Positions 24,871-33,704 are shown, counted from the stretch's first letter. The stretch: DNA of 64,000 bases from Psychrobacillus sp. OK032 (GCF_900111345.1 NZ_FOGY01000004.1:1-64000); one strand, 5' to 3'. Program-made: numbers and translations. The notes: a model not told the origin generated them from the sequence alone.

Positions 24871-25233
24871 TTAACTATTGTTATTCTCGAACAGTTGTAG
24901 TGATTGCTGCTGTTGCTTTCGTTCCAAATGAGACACTCCCCAGTCATGCATCATATCAAGAACCATTTGGAGCGACTCCCCGTACTTGGTCATCGAATAT
25001 TCAACCTTCGGAGGAACCTGAGGGTAAGTTACCCGCAGGATTATTCCCTCTTCCTCCAACTCTCTCAAGTGGGAGGTGAGCACTTTTTTAGTAACGCTGG
25101 GCATTACTTTTTGTAATTCATTAAACCTCATCGTCCCGTAATGAAGTAAATGGAGCATTATGGCTATTTTCCACTTGCCCACAATCATATCCAACGTTGT
25201 AGCGACTTTACAATTATCCGGTTTTTCATCCAT
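24871..25233 (-). CDS. HxlR-family transcriptional regulator
   Basis: 120 residues from the ATG after GGAGGATC; a longer frame upstream lacks a site. A winged helix with the HxlR core: IVGKWKIAIMLHLLHYGTMR, then FNELQKVMPSVTKKVLTSHL and a wing ending TYPQVPPKVEYSMTKYGE. The conserved N-terminal cysteine (DNCKVATTL) is present, as in redox- or electrophile-sensing members. It is divergent from the pirin gene and likely controls it. Confidence 0.85.
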   Translation of the reverse strand: MDEKPDNCKVATTLDMIVGKWKIAIMLHLLHYGTMRFNELQKVMPSVTKKVLTSHLRELEEEGIILRVTYPQVPPKVEYSMTKYGESLQMVLDMMHDWGVSHLERKQQQQSLQLFENNNS

Positions 25234-25468
25234 TTTTTGATCCTCCAGCCTGTTGACTATCCTATTGTAGCCTAGTTTCAATATTAATACGATTCGACTC
25301 AATGTGTAAAGGGCCTCCAGAAGCTATGCTAATCCCCAAAGTTACTTTGAAGATACCCGGTATCATCATTGTGCCTACTTCATAAATCATTCAATTCGTT
25401 GCATAATGAATCCACACCACCTAACACCTTTATTAGCTAGGTAATAAATAATTTACGGAAGGAAGATC

Positions 25469-26311
25469 ATGATGAACAATCTAGATGTATTTAGTCGAGG
25501 CATAAAAAGTGTCCGTACCCCTCATTTCCAACGAAATAGCGACATTCATACTATGGCAATGATAGTTGAACCCGGTCATTGGGAAGAGCATGATCCGTTT
25601 CTGCTCATGGCACATGACCATATGCGCAGCGGAGTGTTTGGCATCCATCCTCATCGTGGAATGGAGACGGTCACTTTTTTGATTGACGGCAACCTAAACC
25701 ATTATGATAGCCAGCATGGAACCGGTGTGCTTCATGCTGGCGACGCGCAATGGATGACTGCAGGTAGAGGCGTTGAACACCTCGAGGATGCGGCAAAGGG
25801 CGAGACAGTAAACCTTCTTCAATTGTGGGTGAACATTCCTTCGGGACAGAAGATGTCACCCTCCAGATACCAGGACTTGCGGAAGACCGATATGCCTGTC
25901 ATTCATGAAAACGGGGCTGAAATCCGTCTATTTTCCGGGTCACTCGGTGATATGGCCACAGATACATTAAATATTGCTCCTGTTACGATGGCTGAAATCA
26001 ATATGGAGCCAGGCGCAGCTTTCAAGTTTGAGCTTCCAGGATCCTACAACGGTTTTTTGTATATTTTGGAAGGCGAAGGCTCCTTTGGGTCCGATAGCAT
26101 CCTAGGGAAGCAAGGACAGGTTTTATGGATGGGATCTGCGGGAACTGCCGAGCGGAGCGAAATAAAGATCGAAGCACGAAGCTGCATGCGTGTCATGTTG
26201 TATGCGGGCGAGCCGATTCGCGAGCCTGTCGTTGCAAGAGGCCCATTCGTCATGAACACCGAGCAAGAGATTAAACAGGCTTATAGTGATTATAGAAATG
26301 GTAAATTTTAA
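25469..26311 (+). CDS. Pirin family protein
   Basis: 280 residues after GGAAGG. Bicupin pirin with the metal-binding signature GIHPHRGMETVTFLIDG and a later Glu/His (GVEHLEDA). Quercetin-dioxygenase-like activity or redox [12 protein letters not shown] known for pirins. A second ATG follows directly. Base composition is visibly more GC-rich than the array genes, as for its two neighbours, suggesting a separate acquisition. Confidence 0.85.
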   Translation: MMNNLDVFSRGIKSVRTPHFQRNSDIHTMAMIVEPGHWEEHDPFLLMAHDHMRSGVFGIHPHRGMETVTFLIDGNLNHYDSQHGTGVLHAGDAQWMTAGRGVEHLEDAAKGETVNLLQLWVNIPSGQKMSPSRYQDLRKTDMPVIHENGAEIRLFSGSLGDMATDTLNIAPVTMAEINMEPGAAFKFELPGSYNGFLYILEGEGSFGSDSILGKQGQVLWMGSAGTAERSEIKIEARSCMRVMLYAGEPIREPVVARGPFVMNTEQEIKQAYSDYRNGKF

Positions 26312-26355
26312 ATCAAAATTTATAATAACAGTCTTAAGGAGATTATGAAAATTTT

Positions 26356-27528
26356 ATGAAAAAAAAATATATTCTAATGATAATAGCTTTATTTATTGCA
26401 TCATTAAACTTGCGTCCTTCAATTAACTCGATCGCACCATTGCTCGAAACGATTAGAACCAACTTAGGAATGAACGCCTCTGTAGCGAGTTTGCTGACCT
26501 CGATTCCTGTTCTTTGCATGGGACTCTTCGCTCCTGTAGCCATAAAGTTTAGCGGAAAATGGGGTATTGAGCGGGTATTGGGATGGTCGCTGCTTGTGAT
26601 CGGAGTCGGTACTATTCTTAGGTTCTTCACGCAATCAACCTCATTTTTATTAATTACTGCTTTTATAGCGGGTATAGGGATTGCATTTGCAGGACCGCTT
26701 CTTCCCGGATTTATTAAGCGCCACTTTCCTAAGCATGTGCCCTCGATGATTGCGATATACACGGTTGCGCTTACTCTAGGAGCAGCACTAAGCTCGAGCT
26801 TAATCGTGCCGATGCAGAATAGTATGAACTCTTGGCAGAGCGCTCTTGGGATATGGGGGGTACTCGCTTTCGTCGCAGTGCTGTTATGGTGGTTGTTCGT
26901 TATGCGGCATATTAGACCGCAAGATCATATCGCTTCCAATGGCACGAAGACGAGAATGCCATGGACAAATAAGAAAGCATGGCTTCTTACACTGACGTTC
27001 GGCTTAATGGCCATGCTATTCTATTCAATCACAGCTTGGTTGCCAGAGATTATTCAAGGGATGGGCTATAGTAAGTCCTACGCTGCCAGCGCGCTTACGG
27101 TATTCGTCGTTGTTCAGATTCCGGTAAGCCTTGTTCTGCCAATCTTGCTTCGCCAATTCCCTTCCCGTCGCCTTTGGCTAACGGTTGCAACGCTGTTGCA
27201 ACTGGTCGGGCTTGGAATGCTTGCGTTCTCCATTGGACCATTGGTTGCCACGTTCTTTATTGGTGTAGGTGCCGGCGGCTTGTTTTCTCTCAATCTACTA
27301 CTGCCTTTAGATGCTACCGACAATCCTCAGGAAGCGGCTGCTTGGTCTGCTATGACTCAATCAGTAGGCTATGTGATTGGGGCAACCGGCCCCCTTATTC
27401 TTGGCTGGATTCACGATGCGACGGATAGCTTCTCAACTGCAATTGCGGGGTTGATTGTAATTAATGTAGCGATGATGGTCGTGCAGAGTGTTGCCACTAC
27501 CATAAAAAGAAAACAACAATTGGGATAA
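26356..27528 (+). CDS. CynX/NimT-family MFS transporter
   Basis: 390 residues with twelve hydrophobic segments. The first span (MIIALFIASLNLRPSINSIA) with LRP is typical of the CynX/NimT (cyanate and nitroimidazole permease) branch. It starts 45 bases after the pirin stop, so co-transcription is likely. The substrate is unknown. GC-rich like the pirin gene. Confidence 0.8.
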   Translation: MKKKYILMIIALFIASLNLRPSINSIAPLLETIRTNLGMNASVASLLTSIPVLCMGLFAPVAIKFSGKWGIERVLGWSLLVIGVGTILRFFTQSTSFLLITAFIAGIGIAFAGPLLPGFIKRHFPKHVPSMIAIYTVALTLGAALSSSLIVPMQNSMNSWQSALGIWGVLAFVAVLLWWLFVMRHIRPQDHIASNGTKTRMPWTNKKAWLLTLTFGLMAMLFYSITAWLPEIIQGMGYSKSYAASALTVFVVVQIPVSLVLPILLRQFPSRRLWLTVATLLQLVGLGMLAFSIGPLVATFFIGVGAGGLFSLNLLLPLDATDNPQEAAAWSAMTQSVGYVIGATGPLILGWIHDATDSFSTAIAGLIVINVAMMVVQSVATTIKRKQQLG

Positions 27529-27724
27529 AATAATCGCAATCATAGATAGCAAGAAATATCATAGTAGTTTCTTTCTTTTTGTTCGTTGAAAATGATGTTT
27601 TAGATTGGGGTTGCTGATCTCGCGCGGTTTTTAGATTTACAAAATTTGTAGCCTAGGGAGAATGAACTCCTAGACTGCTGATATTTTATTGAGGCAAACT
27701 AAAAGATGGATGGAGGAGAATATA
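27529..27724. other. Intergenic gap after the MFS gene
   Basis: Nothing recognised; a GC-rich patch (CTCGCGCGG) and then AT-rich sequence up to the ribosome site of a tiny gene. Confidence 0.3.
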
Positions 27725-27814
27725 ATGAAAAAAATAAAAGCAGCTGTTTCGATTATTTTTGCTGTGACTACATTTTGTTGTTGCTTAGTGGTCTATAAAG
27801 CACAAAAAAAATGA
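27725..27814 (+). CDS. 29-residue single-span peptide
   Basis: ATG after GGATGGAGGAG, a strong site. MKKIKAAVSIIFAVTTF followed by CCCLVVYKAQKK is one membrane helix with three consecutive cysteines. No family recognised. It might be a regulatory membrane peptide or a remnant of a signal sequence. Confidence 0.45.
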   Translation: MKKIKAAVSIIFAVTTFCCCLVVYKAQKK

Positions 27815-27999
27815 ATTTTTTATCATTTCATCTCTTTTATCAACGGGGGAGAACAAAAAGGAGTATATGAATACTGTCTTACAACATAAGTTTTATCAGC
27901 AGCTGTAGCTCTTACTAGCTCTTACAGGTGCTAGACAATATTCGCTGGACTCTATTTTATTTAAGGAAAGTAATTATATGAAAGAAAGGGGATTGCCTT

Positions 28000-29052
28000 A
28001 TGAGCAAGACAAATCAAGAGAAGTTTGAATTTGGTATCTATACTTTTGGAGAGTTAATTCGTGATCCTATTACCGGAAAGATTATTTCTGCAGAAGAGCG
28101 TATTCAAAATATCATTGAGACAGCGAAGCTAGCTGATGAAGCTGGATTGGATATTTTTGGTTTAGGGGAACATCATCGTTTGGATTTTGCGGTTTCATCG
28201 ACACCTGTTGTGTTAGCAGCGATTGCACAAGCAACAAAAAATATTCAATTAGCAAGTGCTACTACTGTATTAGGCACAGCAGATCCTGTTAGAGTATTTG
28301 AAGACTTTTCGACATTAGATTTAATTTCTGGTGGGCGTGCGGAAATTATGGCAGGTAGAGGAGCATTTATCGAATCGTTCCCTCTTTTTGGCTATAACTT
28401 GGATGATTATCATGAACTTTTTGAAGAAAAATTACAATTGTTACAAGAATTAAATAATAATGAACGTGTTACCTGGCAAGGGAAGTTTCGTTCGCCATTA
28501 AGTAATAGCGAGATTGCACCTAGACCAAAACAAGATAAGATTCCTGTTTGGAGAGGAGTAGGAGGAACCCCTGCAAGTGCAATTCGCGCTGGACAGGCAG
28601 GGTTTGGAATGGCACTCGCTATTTTAGGAGGTAATCCTTTTTATGTAAAACCTTTAGTAAAAGCCTATCGTCAAGCTGGGATTTCGGCAGGACACGCAGA
28701 AGAGGATTTAAAAATTGCCATCACAAGCCATGGCTATATAGGCAAGACTGCAGAACAGGCTGTTAATGAATTTTACCCATATTATTCTAATTACATAAGA
28801 ACGATGATGAGAAGAAATATTCCTAAAGATCAAGTGGCAGCAGCTGTTTCTAAAAATGATGCACTTGCTGTTGGAGGACCTGAAGAAATCATTGAAAAGA
28901 TTCTTTATCAATATGAATTATTTGGACATAACCGCTTTATCATGCAACTCGATATATGTCAGCCTGTTTCCCAGGTTGAAAGTGCGATTGAATTATTAGC
29001 AACTAAAGTAATGCCAGTAGTAAGACGGGAAATTGAAAAAAAAAATAATTAA
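28000..29052 (+). CDS. LLM-class flavin-dependent oxidoreductase
   Basis: 350 residues after GAAAGGGG. A luciferase-like monooxygenase of the TIM-barrel family: N-terminal FGIYTFGELI, then AGLDIFGLGEHHRLDFAVSS (flavin region), SGGRAEIMAGRGAFIESFPL, and RAGQAGFGMALAILGG. Oxidises an unknown substrate with FMNH2 and oxygen. It stands alone and is flanked downstream by a hairpin. Confidence 0.85.
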   Translation: MSKTNQEKFEFGIYTFGELIRDPITGKIISAEERIQNIIETAKLADEAGLDIFGLGEHHRLDFAVSSTPVVLAAIAQATKNIQLASATTVLGTADPVRVFEDFSTLDLISGGRAEIMAGRGAFIESFPLFGYNLDDYHELFEEKLQLLQELNNNERVTWQGKFRSPLSNSEIAPRPKQDKIPVWRGVGGTPASAIRAGQAGFGMALAILGGNPFYVKPLVKAYRQAGISAGHAEEDLKIAITSHGYIGKTAEQAVNEFYPYYSNYIRTMMRRNIPKDQVAAAVSKNDALAVGGPEEIIEKILYQYELFGHNRFIMQLDICQPVSQVESAIELLATKVMPVVRREIEKKNN

Positions 29053-29086
29053 GCAATTAAATAACGAACCTAAATCAATCCTAAAT

Positions 29087-29116
29087 ACCCCCTTAGTACC
29101 TTTTTGCTAAGGGGGT
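29087..29116 (+). terminator. Stem-loop after the LLM gene
   Basis: CCCCCTTAG and CTAAGGGGG pair around a short loop. No T-run follows on the plus strand, so its termination role is uncertain. Confidence 0.5.
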
Positions 29117-29137
29117 CCATTAGCACAATAACTAAGA

Positions 29138-29284
29138 TTAATTATAGAAGAAAAGGATTACCGTCTTAAAGAAATAGTAAATGATCTTATTTTCTTCCGT
29201 ATTGCACGATTGCTGGAAGACACAGTTTTACTAACCGAAACCTATAAAAGTATTCGAGAAGCAAAAGAAGTAGAATACGGATGA
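29138..29284 (+). pseudogene. Gene fragment without start
   Basis: The frame reads EEKDYRLKEIVNDLIFFRIA, then RLLEDTVLLTETYKSIREAK to a stop. There is no start codon with a ribosome site. It looks like the C-terminal part of a small helical protein; family not recognised. Confidence 0.4.
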
Positions 29285-29359
29285 AATTGGGATACATCAT
29301 TTCAATAATAATCATGATATTATGCATGGGATTAGGAAGGATTTTCTTTAGCCGAAGAA

Positions 29360-29453
29360 CACGGGCTGCGTAGGCAGCTCTTTTTTTATTGCACTAACAG
29401 GAGCTTTGCTTCAAGAAGGAGTAAAGCCTTTTCTTATTGGACTAGATCAGCAG
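29360..29453 (+). repeat. Cassette-type site with terminator, split by a group II intron
   Basis: Hairpin GGGCTGCGTAGGCAGCTC with T-run, L half TTGCACTAACAGGAGCTTTGC, then AGAAGGAGTAAAGCC with T-run and CTTATTGGACTAGATCAGCAG (left arm and centre of R). The right arm TAGTTCAATAAG resumes at 29733. Confidence 0.7.
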
Positions 29454-29732
29454 GTGTGAGGCCGAGCGTAGGTCGTATCATATAGCGGGCGGGACTCCCA
29501 GCTAGAAAGAACTAGCCATTCACTCGTAGCGAGTCTTGGAGAGCTAAAAATCCTTTACCTGGGATAAATTCAGTCTCTTTCTTCATAAACTTCCATTACC
29601 TTCACCGATAATTAAGAGAATATATATGACCAAAGAAAAGAGAATAGCTACATTTTGTGAATGGTGACTTGGAGGAGCCGTGTGCGTGAATAGCGCAAGT
29701 ACGGTTCTGTGAGGGGTTCCCTCCTACTACAC
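29454..29732 (+). mobile_element. Group II intron remnant inserted in an array site
   Basis: It starts with GTGTGAG (the GUGYG rule) and ends in AC. A domain V-like hairpin lies at 29675-29707 (GAGCCGTGTGCGTGAA, then AGCGCAAGTACGGTTC), 25 bases before the 3' end. At 279 bases it lacks the reverse-transcriptase gene and most of domains I-IV. It interrupts the R half between CAG and TAGTTCAA, the same place where the duplicated block ends. Class cannot be fixed from this remnant; group IIC would fit the site preference. Confidence 0.65.
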
Positions 29733-29745
29733 TAGTTCAATAAGA
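29733..29745 (+). repeat. Right arm of the intron-split site
   Basis: TAGTTCAATAAG completes the R half started at 29432. Confidence 0.6.
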
Positions 29746-29923
29746 AACTTTTTCGATTGAATTTTCGTTATTATTAGTATATTCTTCGATATGATGCTGA
29801 ATTAACTTGAGATAATATATATTACTATTTTTTTATTTTAAATGATATAACTAAATTAATAATAAAACTTGTAATTTTAACAAAAAAGGTGTGGATTTTG
29901 GTCGCAAAATTGGGGGATTGGAT

Positions 29924-30976
29924 ATGGTTAATTCACGTAGTACAAATCGAAAAACTAAGAAAAAAAGAAAAGCTCTATATATTACTCTAATCATTTCTAT
30001 GCTTTTATTGTCTGGAGTTTTCGTTTTCGCAATTAACCTTTCTATTGAAACGAAAAATGCAGCTTCCAAAATGTACAAGGCTTTGGATCGCGATAAAGAA
30101 AAAGATAATTCCAATTTTGATAATGTAAAAGCTGAGGACTCTCCATTTACAATATTACTGGCAGGCATAGAACGTGAGGAGGGAGAAAAATATGGTCGTT
30201 CGGATATGCTTATTCTAGCAACAGTTAATCCTAAAGCAAAAAAAATATCTATGGTAAACATACCACGTGACACAAGGGTTTTCATTGAGAAACTAGGAAT
30301 GGAAGATAAAATAAATCATGCCTATTCTAATGGAGGAATGGACTACACAATTAATACGATGGAAAACCTGTTGGATATTCCAATCGATTATTATGTTTCC
30401 ACCGATTTTCAAGGATTTGAAGATATTGTTGATACTGTAGGTGGGATTGATGTTGAAGTTCCATTTCCATTTAAAGCTCAGCTTACAGGAAGTTTAAAGT
30501 GGAAAACGTATACTAAAGGGACGATGTTTTTAAATGGTAATGAAGCTCTTGCTTATGTACGTATGCGTAAAAATGATTTAGAAGGCGATAAAGGACGAAA
30601 TACACGTCAGAAACAAGTTATTCAAGAAATAATCACTAAAGCCACAAGCATTAGTAACATAACAAAAGTTGACGATATGATGATAGAAGTTGGCGAAAAC
30701 GTGAGAACCAATATTCCTTCATCAGAATATATTGGCTTGCTAAAAATGTATCAAACAATAAAGTCATCTCCAATTGAGCAATTACAACTAGATGGTACTA
30801 ATCAGAAGGTATATAGCGAGTTAGAAAAGAAAAAAGTATGGTACTTCTATCCCGATGAAGAGTCTTTAAATAAATTAAAAGAAACATTAATACTTAATTT
30901 AGATAATTTCGGTCAAAATGCACAGAGTGAAAAAAGTACTACTACAGGGGTAGAAGATTTATCAATAGGAAAGTAG
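29924..30976 (+). CDS. LytR-CpsA-Psr (LCP) family protein
   Basis: 350 residues from the ATG after TTGGGGGATT. Basic N-terminus (RKTKKKRK), one span (about 17-38), then an extracellular LCP domain with RSDMLILATVNPKAKKISM, VNIPRDTRV, INHAYSNGG and RKNDLEGDKGRNTRQKQVI. LCP enzymes attach teichoic acids or other glycopolymers to peptidoglycan. The arginines of the pyrophosphate site are present. It lies between two array sites; a cell-wall gene as cassette cargo is notable. Confidence 0.9.
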   Translation: MVNSRSTNRKTKKKRKALYITLIISMLLLSGVFVFAINLSIETKNAASKMYKALDRDKEKDNSNFDNVKAEDSPFTILLAGIEREEGEKYGRSDMLILATVNPKAKKISMVNIPRDTRVFIEKLGMEDKINHAYSNGGMDYTINTMENLLDIPIDYYVSTDFQGFEDIVDTVGGIDVEVPFPFKAQLTGSLKWKTYTKGTMFLNGNEALAYVRMRKNDLEGDKGRNTRQKQVIQEIITKATSISNITKVDDMMIEVGENVRTNIPSSEYIGLLKMYQTIKSSPIEQLQLDGTNQKVYSELEKKKVWYFYPDEESLNKLKETLILNLDNFGQNAQSEKSTTTGVEDLSIGK

Positions 30977-31029
30977 AACGTGTCAGTTTAAAGGTGGGCT
31001 AACTTGTTTTACTTTTATATATAGATTGA

Positions 31030-31124
31030 ATTTGTTACAGGTGCAATAGTTAAAGTTTGTATACATAATTAAAAAGATTTCCCTTTTCTTATTGGACTAA
31101 CGGGGCAGGTAAGTTGAAGAAAGA
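31030..31124 (+). repeat. Cassette-type site, L half weak
   Basis: TTGTTACAGGTGCAATAGTTA (L-like), an AT spacer, then CTTATTGGACTAAC-GGGGCAG-GTAAGTTGAAGAAAG (R). Confidence 0.6.
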
Positions 31125-31227
31125 CATGAATAAAGAACACAATTAAATAACATTAGACCTTTGAACGAGGTGGAATATTTAAAATATTGCTACTATAAAT
31201 GTAATCATTTTAAAAAGAGGTGTTATT

Positions 31228-31695
31228 TTGATAAAAGGTTTATATGAAGCACATTTGCCAGTGAGAAATTTAGAAAATTCAATTGAGTTTTATAAGAAAC
31301 TAGGTTTGAAAATGGCTTGGCGTGATGAAGACACTGCTTTCTTTTGGATTGAAGAAGGTAAAAGTTGGTTGGGTTTATGGGAAGGAAATGAGTATCAAAC
31401 TCCATACCACCCGTCTTTACGACACATTGCTTTCCAAGTTTCATATGATGATTTAAAAGAGTCTATAAAATGGTTAGATTCTATTAATGTTGAGGGAGTG
31501 CCATTTGGTGCTAGAAAATCTATTGAACCATTTATTCGACCACATCAAGGCAATGCTTCAGTTTATTTCAATGACCCAGATGGAAACAGTTTAGAATTAA
31601 TGTGTTATGTTGAAGTGCCAAATAACTTAAAACATATTACAGAAAAGTTGTCCTTTGAGGATTGGGAGAATTTAGCTAACAATAACTTAAAATGA
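31228..31695 (+). CDS. VOC/glyoxalase family protein
   Basis: 155 residues, TTG start after AAAGAGGTG. Two beta-alpha-beta-beta-beta modules: LYEAHLPVRNLENSIEFYKK at the N-terminus and VYFNDPDGNSLELMCYVE in the second. His in HLPV and HIAFQV and Glu in SLELM are the likely metal ligands. Resembles fosfomycin- or bleomycin-resistance-type VOC proteins and glyoxalase I; the substrate is unknown. Single gene of its cassette. Confidence 0.8.
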   Translation: MIKGLYEAHLPVRNLENSIEFYKKLGLKMAWRDEDTAFFWIEEGKSWLGLWEGNEYQTPYHPSLRHIAFQVSYDDLKESIKWLDSINVEGVPFGARKSIEPFIRPHQGNASVYFNDPDGNSLELMCYVEVPNNLKHITEKLSFEDWENLANNNLK

Positions 31696-31717
31696 TAGTA
31701 GGCATATTTATTTTTCT

Positions 31718-31798
31718 TACTTCTTCATTTAACGGGGCTAAACTTGAAGAGCATTGAGCTACATAGGTGGCTCTTTTTAGGCAGGTTAGCTCAATAAG
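31718..31798 (+). repeat. Cassette-type site with terminator replacing the left arm of R
   Basis: TTCATTTAACGGGGCTAAACTTG (L), hairpin GAGCTACATAGGTGGCTC with TTTTT, then directly GCAG-GTTAGCTCAATAAG (right part of R). Confidence 0.65.
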
Positions 31799-31818
31799 AA
31801 AAGTGGAAGGTGAATGCT

Positions 31819-32010
31819 GTGTTTAGCTTTGTAGAAGATTTAGGAGTTTTCATTAATCCAATACTCGCGATAATTATATGTGTAAATCTAGTTGCTATTA
31901 TGAAAAAAGTAAAAAATAATGAAGCTACGACTACTAATACTATAATTGTTAGTTTATGTTTAGCCTTTATTGTTTTTACTTTTACAATACTCGTTAGCTC
32001 GCTGTACTAA
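31819..32010 (+). CDS. Small two-span membrane protein
   Basis: 63 residues from the GTG placed 6 bases after GGAAGGTG. Spans at about 11-28 and 42-61 with a charged loop (KKVKNNEATTTN). The stop TAA is the one inside the following site (TACTAACGGGTGC). No family recognised. Confidence 0.6.
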   Translation: MFSFVEDLGVFINPILAIIICVNLVAIMKKVKNNEATTTNTIIVSLCLAFIVFTFTILVSSLY

Positions 32011-32026
32011 CGGGTGCATAAGAGAT
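31999..32026 (+). repeat. Cassette-type L half-site
   Basis: CTGTACTAACGGGTGCATAAG. No R half follows before the next small frame. Confidence 0.55.
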
Positions 32027-32061
32027 AGGGGAAAAATCAACTTTAAGCAATAGATAAAGGG

Positions 32062-32256
32062 TTGACAAAGAAAGTAATAATAAATTTCTGGAGAGATTCT
32101 TTCACTACTGGGTTCTTTAGTGAGCGAAGAACATTATTCAGTAAGAAGTTCCGTGATTTAATAATAGAAAATAAAATTTCCAAAGATATTAGAGGATCTG
32201 ATGATGAAAATTATGGTTCAAAAGATTGGCTATTTGAGCCAGTAATATTAGTTTGA
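32062..32256 (+). CDS. Short hypothetical protein, possibly truncated
   Basis: 64 codons from TTG after AAAGGG. VIINFWRDSFTTGFFSERRT then RDLIIENKISKDIRGSDDEN suggest the N-terminal part of a soluble protein. The end lacks a site or terminator. It could be a truncated cargo gene; no family recognised. Confidence 0.4.
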   Translation: MTKKVIINFWRDSFTTGFFSERRTLFSKKFRDLIIENKISKDIRGSDDENYGSKDWLFEPVILV

Positions 32257-32424
32257 CGATTGAAAAGCTAAATGAATAAATAAGTAACCAAAAACAACTA
32301 AAATCGGTCGGTTCCAATATAGGGATGACTACGGTTTATTGGAAATAATGAGAGAATAAATAATTGAACAATGACTACTTAAATCTAATAAATGGTATTA
32401 TTTGGAAAAAGGTAGGGGAACACA

Positions 32425-32724
32425 ATGAACAAAAAATATAGCAAGTGGTCTGCCATATTAAGTACTATTTGTGCAATAACTATTTTTACTTCTTATGCAA
32501 TTGCACCACAAGAGCCTGAAGGCTCGATGGTTGTACTTCTAAAAATATTATTTTTCACTTCCATTATCGCAGGTGTACTTAGTCTGATACTTAGCTATTT
32601 GGCGTTTAATAACAAAGAAGAAGGCTTTCTGAAGAAGATAGCCCCTATTATAATTTTATTGATATTGTTAGTGTTCGTCCTTTCATTTATTGGAATAGTA
32701 TTAAGTCTGGGTGATTTTTTTTAA
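32425..32724 (+). CDS. Three-span small membrane protein
   Basis: 99 residues after AGGTAGGGG. Hydrophobic segments at about 8-26, 38-62 and 72-97. A terminator follows. No family recognised. Confidence 0.65.
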   Translation: MNKKYSKWSAILSTICAITIFTSYAIAPQEPEGSMVVLLKILFFTSIIAGVLSLILSYLAFNNKEEGFLKKIAPIIILLILLVFVLSFIGIVLSLGDFF

Positions 32725-32750
32725 TGTCGCCTGCTTTAATTTAATAAAAC
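32722..32750 (+). repeat. Degenerate L half-site
   Basis: AATGTCGCCTGCTTTAATTTA has the GGTGCTTTAGTT pattern with changes. Weak member of the series. Confidence 0.35.
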
Positions 32751-32755
32751 TAGAA

Positions 32756-32790
32756 CAAAAAAGCACTCATTATCGAGTGTCTTTTTTGTT
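32756..32790 (+). terminator. Rho-independent terminator
   Basis: AAAGCACTC and GAGTGTCTTT pair around ATTATC, followed by a T-run. Confidence 0.7.
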
Positions 32791-32903
32791 GTTTATTAAA
32801 AAAATGGAAATTTTTGAACTCGGTTGATAGTAATAAATATAAAGATGTCACTTCACTGAGCAATAAAGTAGTATTGAAGATCAAAACAATTTCTAGCTAA
32901 CAA

Positions 32904-32939
32904 CAAAAACTATTTACTGACTAGATAAATAGTTTTTGT
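32904..32939. terminator. Bidirectional terminator
   Basis: AAAAACTATTTA and TAAATAGTTTTT form a 12-bp stem. It closes the antisense gene at 32954. Confidence 0.7.
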
Positions 32940-32953
32940 TATGGTGTCTAAAT

Positions 32954-33145
32954 TTAAATCCCATTTATGTATTTGAGGCCATAAACAGAGCCAACTGTCA
33001 TAAGAATTGACCAAATGACTAAACTGATTCCCATCCAAGTGATTACTCTAGTTCTAGATGAACCAAGCAAAAGAGCTGTTAAAGCAGCTAAATCTGTTCC
33101 AAGTAAGGAGGGTGAAAGCAAAGAAAAAATCAAGTGTATATTCAT
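32954..33145 (-). CDS. Small two-span membrane protein (antisense)
   Basis: 63 residues; spans at about 4-26 and 35-56 with SSRTRVITW between. The ribosome site is poor, but a terminator directly after the stop and a full array site upstream support a cassette gene in antisense orientation. Confidence 0.5.
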   Translation of the reverse strand: MNIHLIFSLLSPSLLGTDLAALTALLLGSSRTRVITWMGISLVIWSILMTVGSVYGLKYINGI

Positions 33146-33162
33146 AAAAAATATTTGTGAAA

Positions 33163-33248
33163 CATTTTACTTAAACTAACGGGTGCTTTACTTCAAGAAG
33201 GAGTAAAGCATTTTTTATTATACTAAAGGGACATTTAATTCAATAACG
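33163..33248 (+). repeat. Complete cassette-type recombination site with terminator
   Basis: ACTTAAACTAACGGGTGC (L, with the TGTGAAACATTTTACTT flank), GCTTTACT/AGTAAAGC hairpin with T-run, then TATACTAAA-GGGACAT-TTAATTCAATAACG (R, diverged). Confidence 0.65.
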
Positions 33249-33293
33249 AAACTAAATGACTATTTGATGTCTAAAATTTATGAGGTGTAGAAT

Positions 33294-33668
33294 ATGAAAA
33301 TTAAAAAGTTATTTTTTGCTTTTATTTTAGTGTTATTATTATCTGCTTGTAATCAACAAACCGTTGAAGACCCTGCAAATCCAAAGTTTAATAGTGAATT
33401 TAATCGTTCAGCAGGTATTAAAGGAATAATAGTAAAAGTTGATGGAAATAAAGCCCAACTGTTAATTCAGGGAAATGGTTTTGGGTTGAACGATGATGGC
33501 GAGGGAATTATTCAGTTGGATACGAAGTATTATTCAGCTGCAAACTTTGAAAAAGACCAATATGTTGAAATATGGGTTGATAGTCAGGTGCAAGCGGCAG
33601 ACGAGCCTACACTCCCAATTATTAGTGATGTTGCTAAAATTAATTTTACTCCTAAAGAAGAAGAATAA
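33294..33668 (+). CDS. Lipoprotein, YobA/DUF3221-like
   Basis: 124 residues. Signal peptide with lipobox LLSAC (Cys 19). The mature part is a small OB-like beta domain (IKGIIVKVDGNKAQLLIQG, then YVEIWVDSQVQAADEPTLP). Resembles the DUF3221 group of Bacillus lipoproteins; function unknown. ATGAGGTG serves as ribosome site. Single gene between array sites, with a terminator directly after it. Confidence 0.75.
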   Translation: MKIKKLFFAFILVLLLSACNQQTVEDPANPKFNSEFNRSAGIKGIIVKVDGNKAQLLIQGNGFGLNDDGEGIIQLDTKYYSAANFEKDQYVEIWVDSQVQAADEPTLPIISDVAKINFTPKEEE

Positions 33669-33680
33669 CCTTGAAGAACA

Positions 33681-33704
33681 TGGAGCCGTTTAGAAGGCTC
33701 TTTT
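33681..33704 (+). terminator. Rho-independent terminator
   Basis: GAGCC and GGCTC with loop GTTTAGAA, followed by TTTTTTC; integrated in the array site that follows. Confidence 0.7.
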
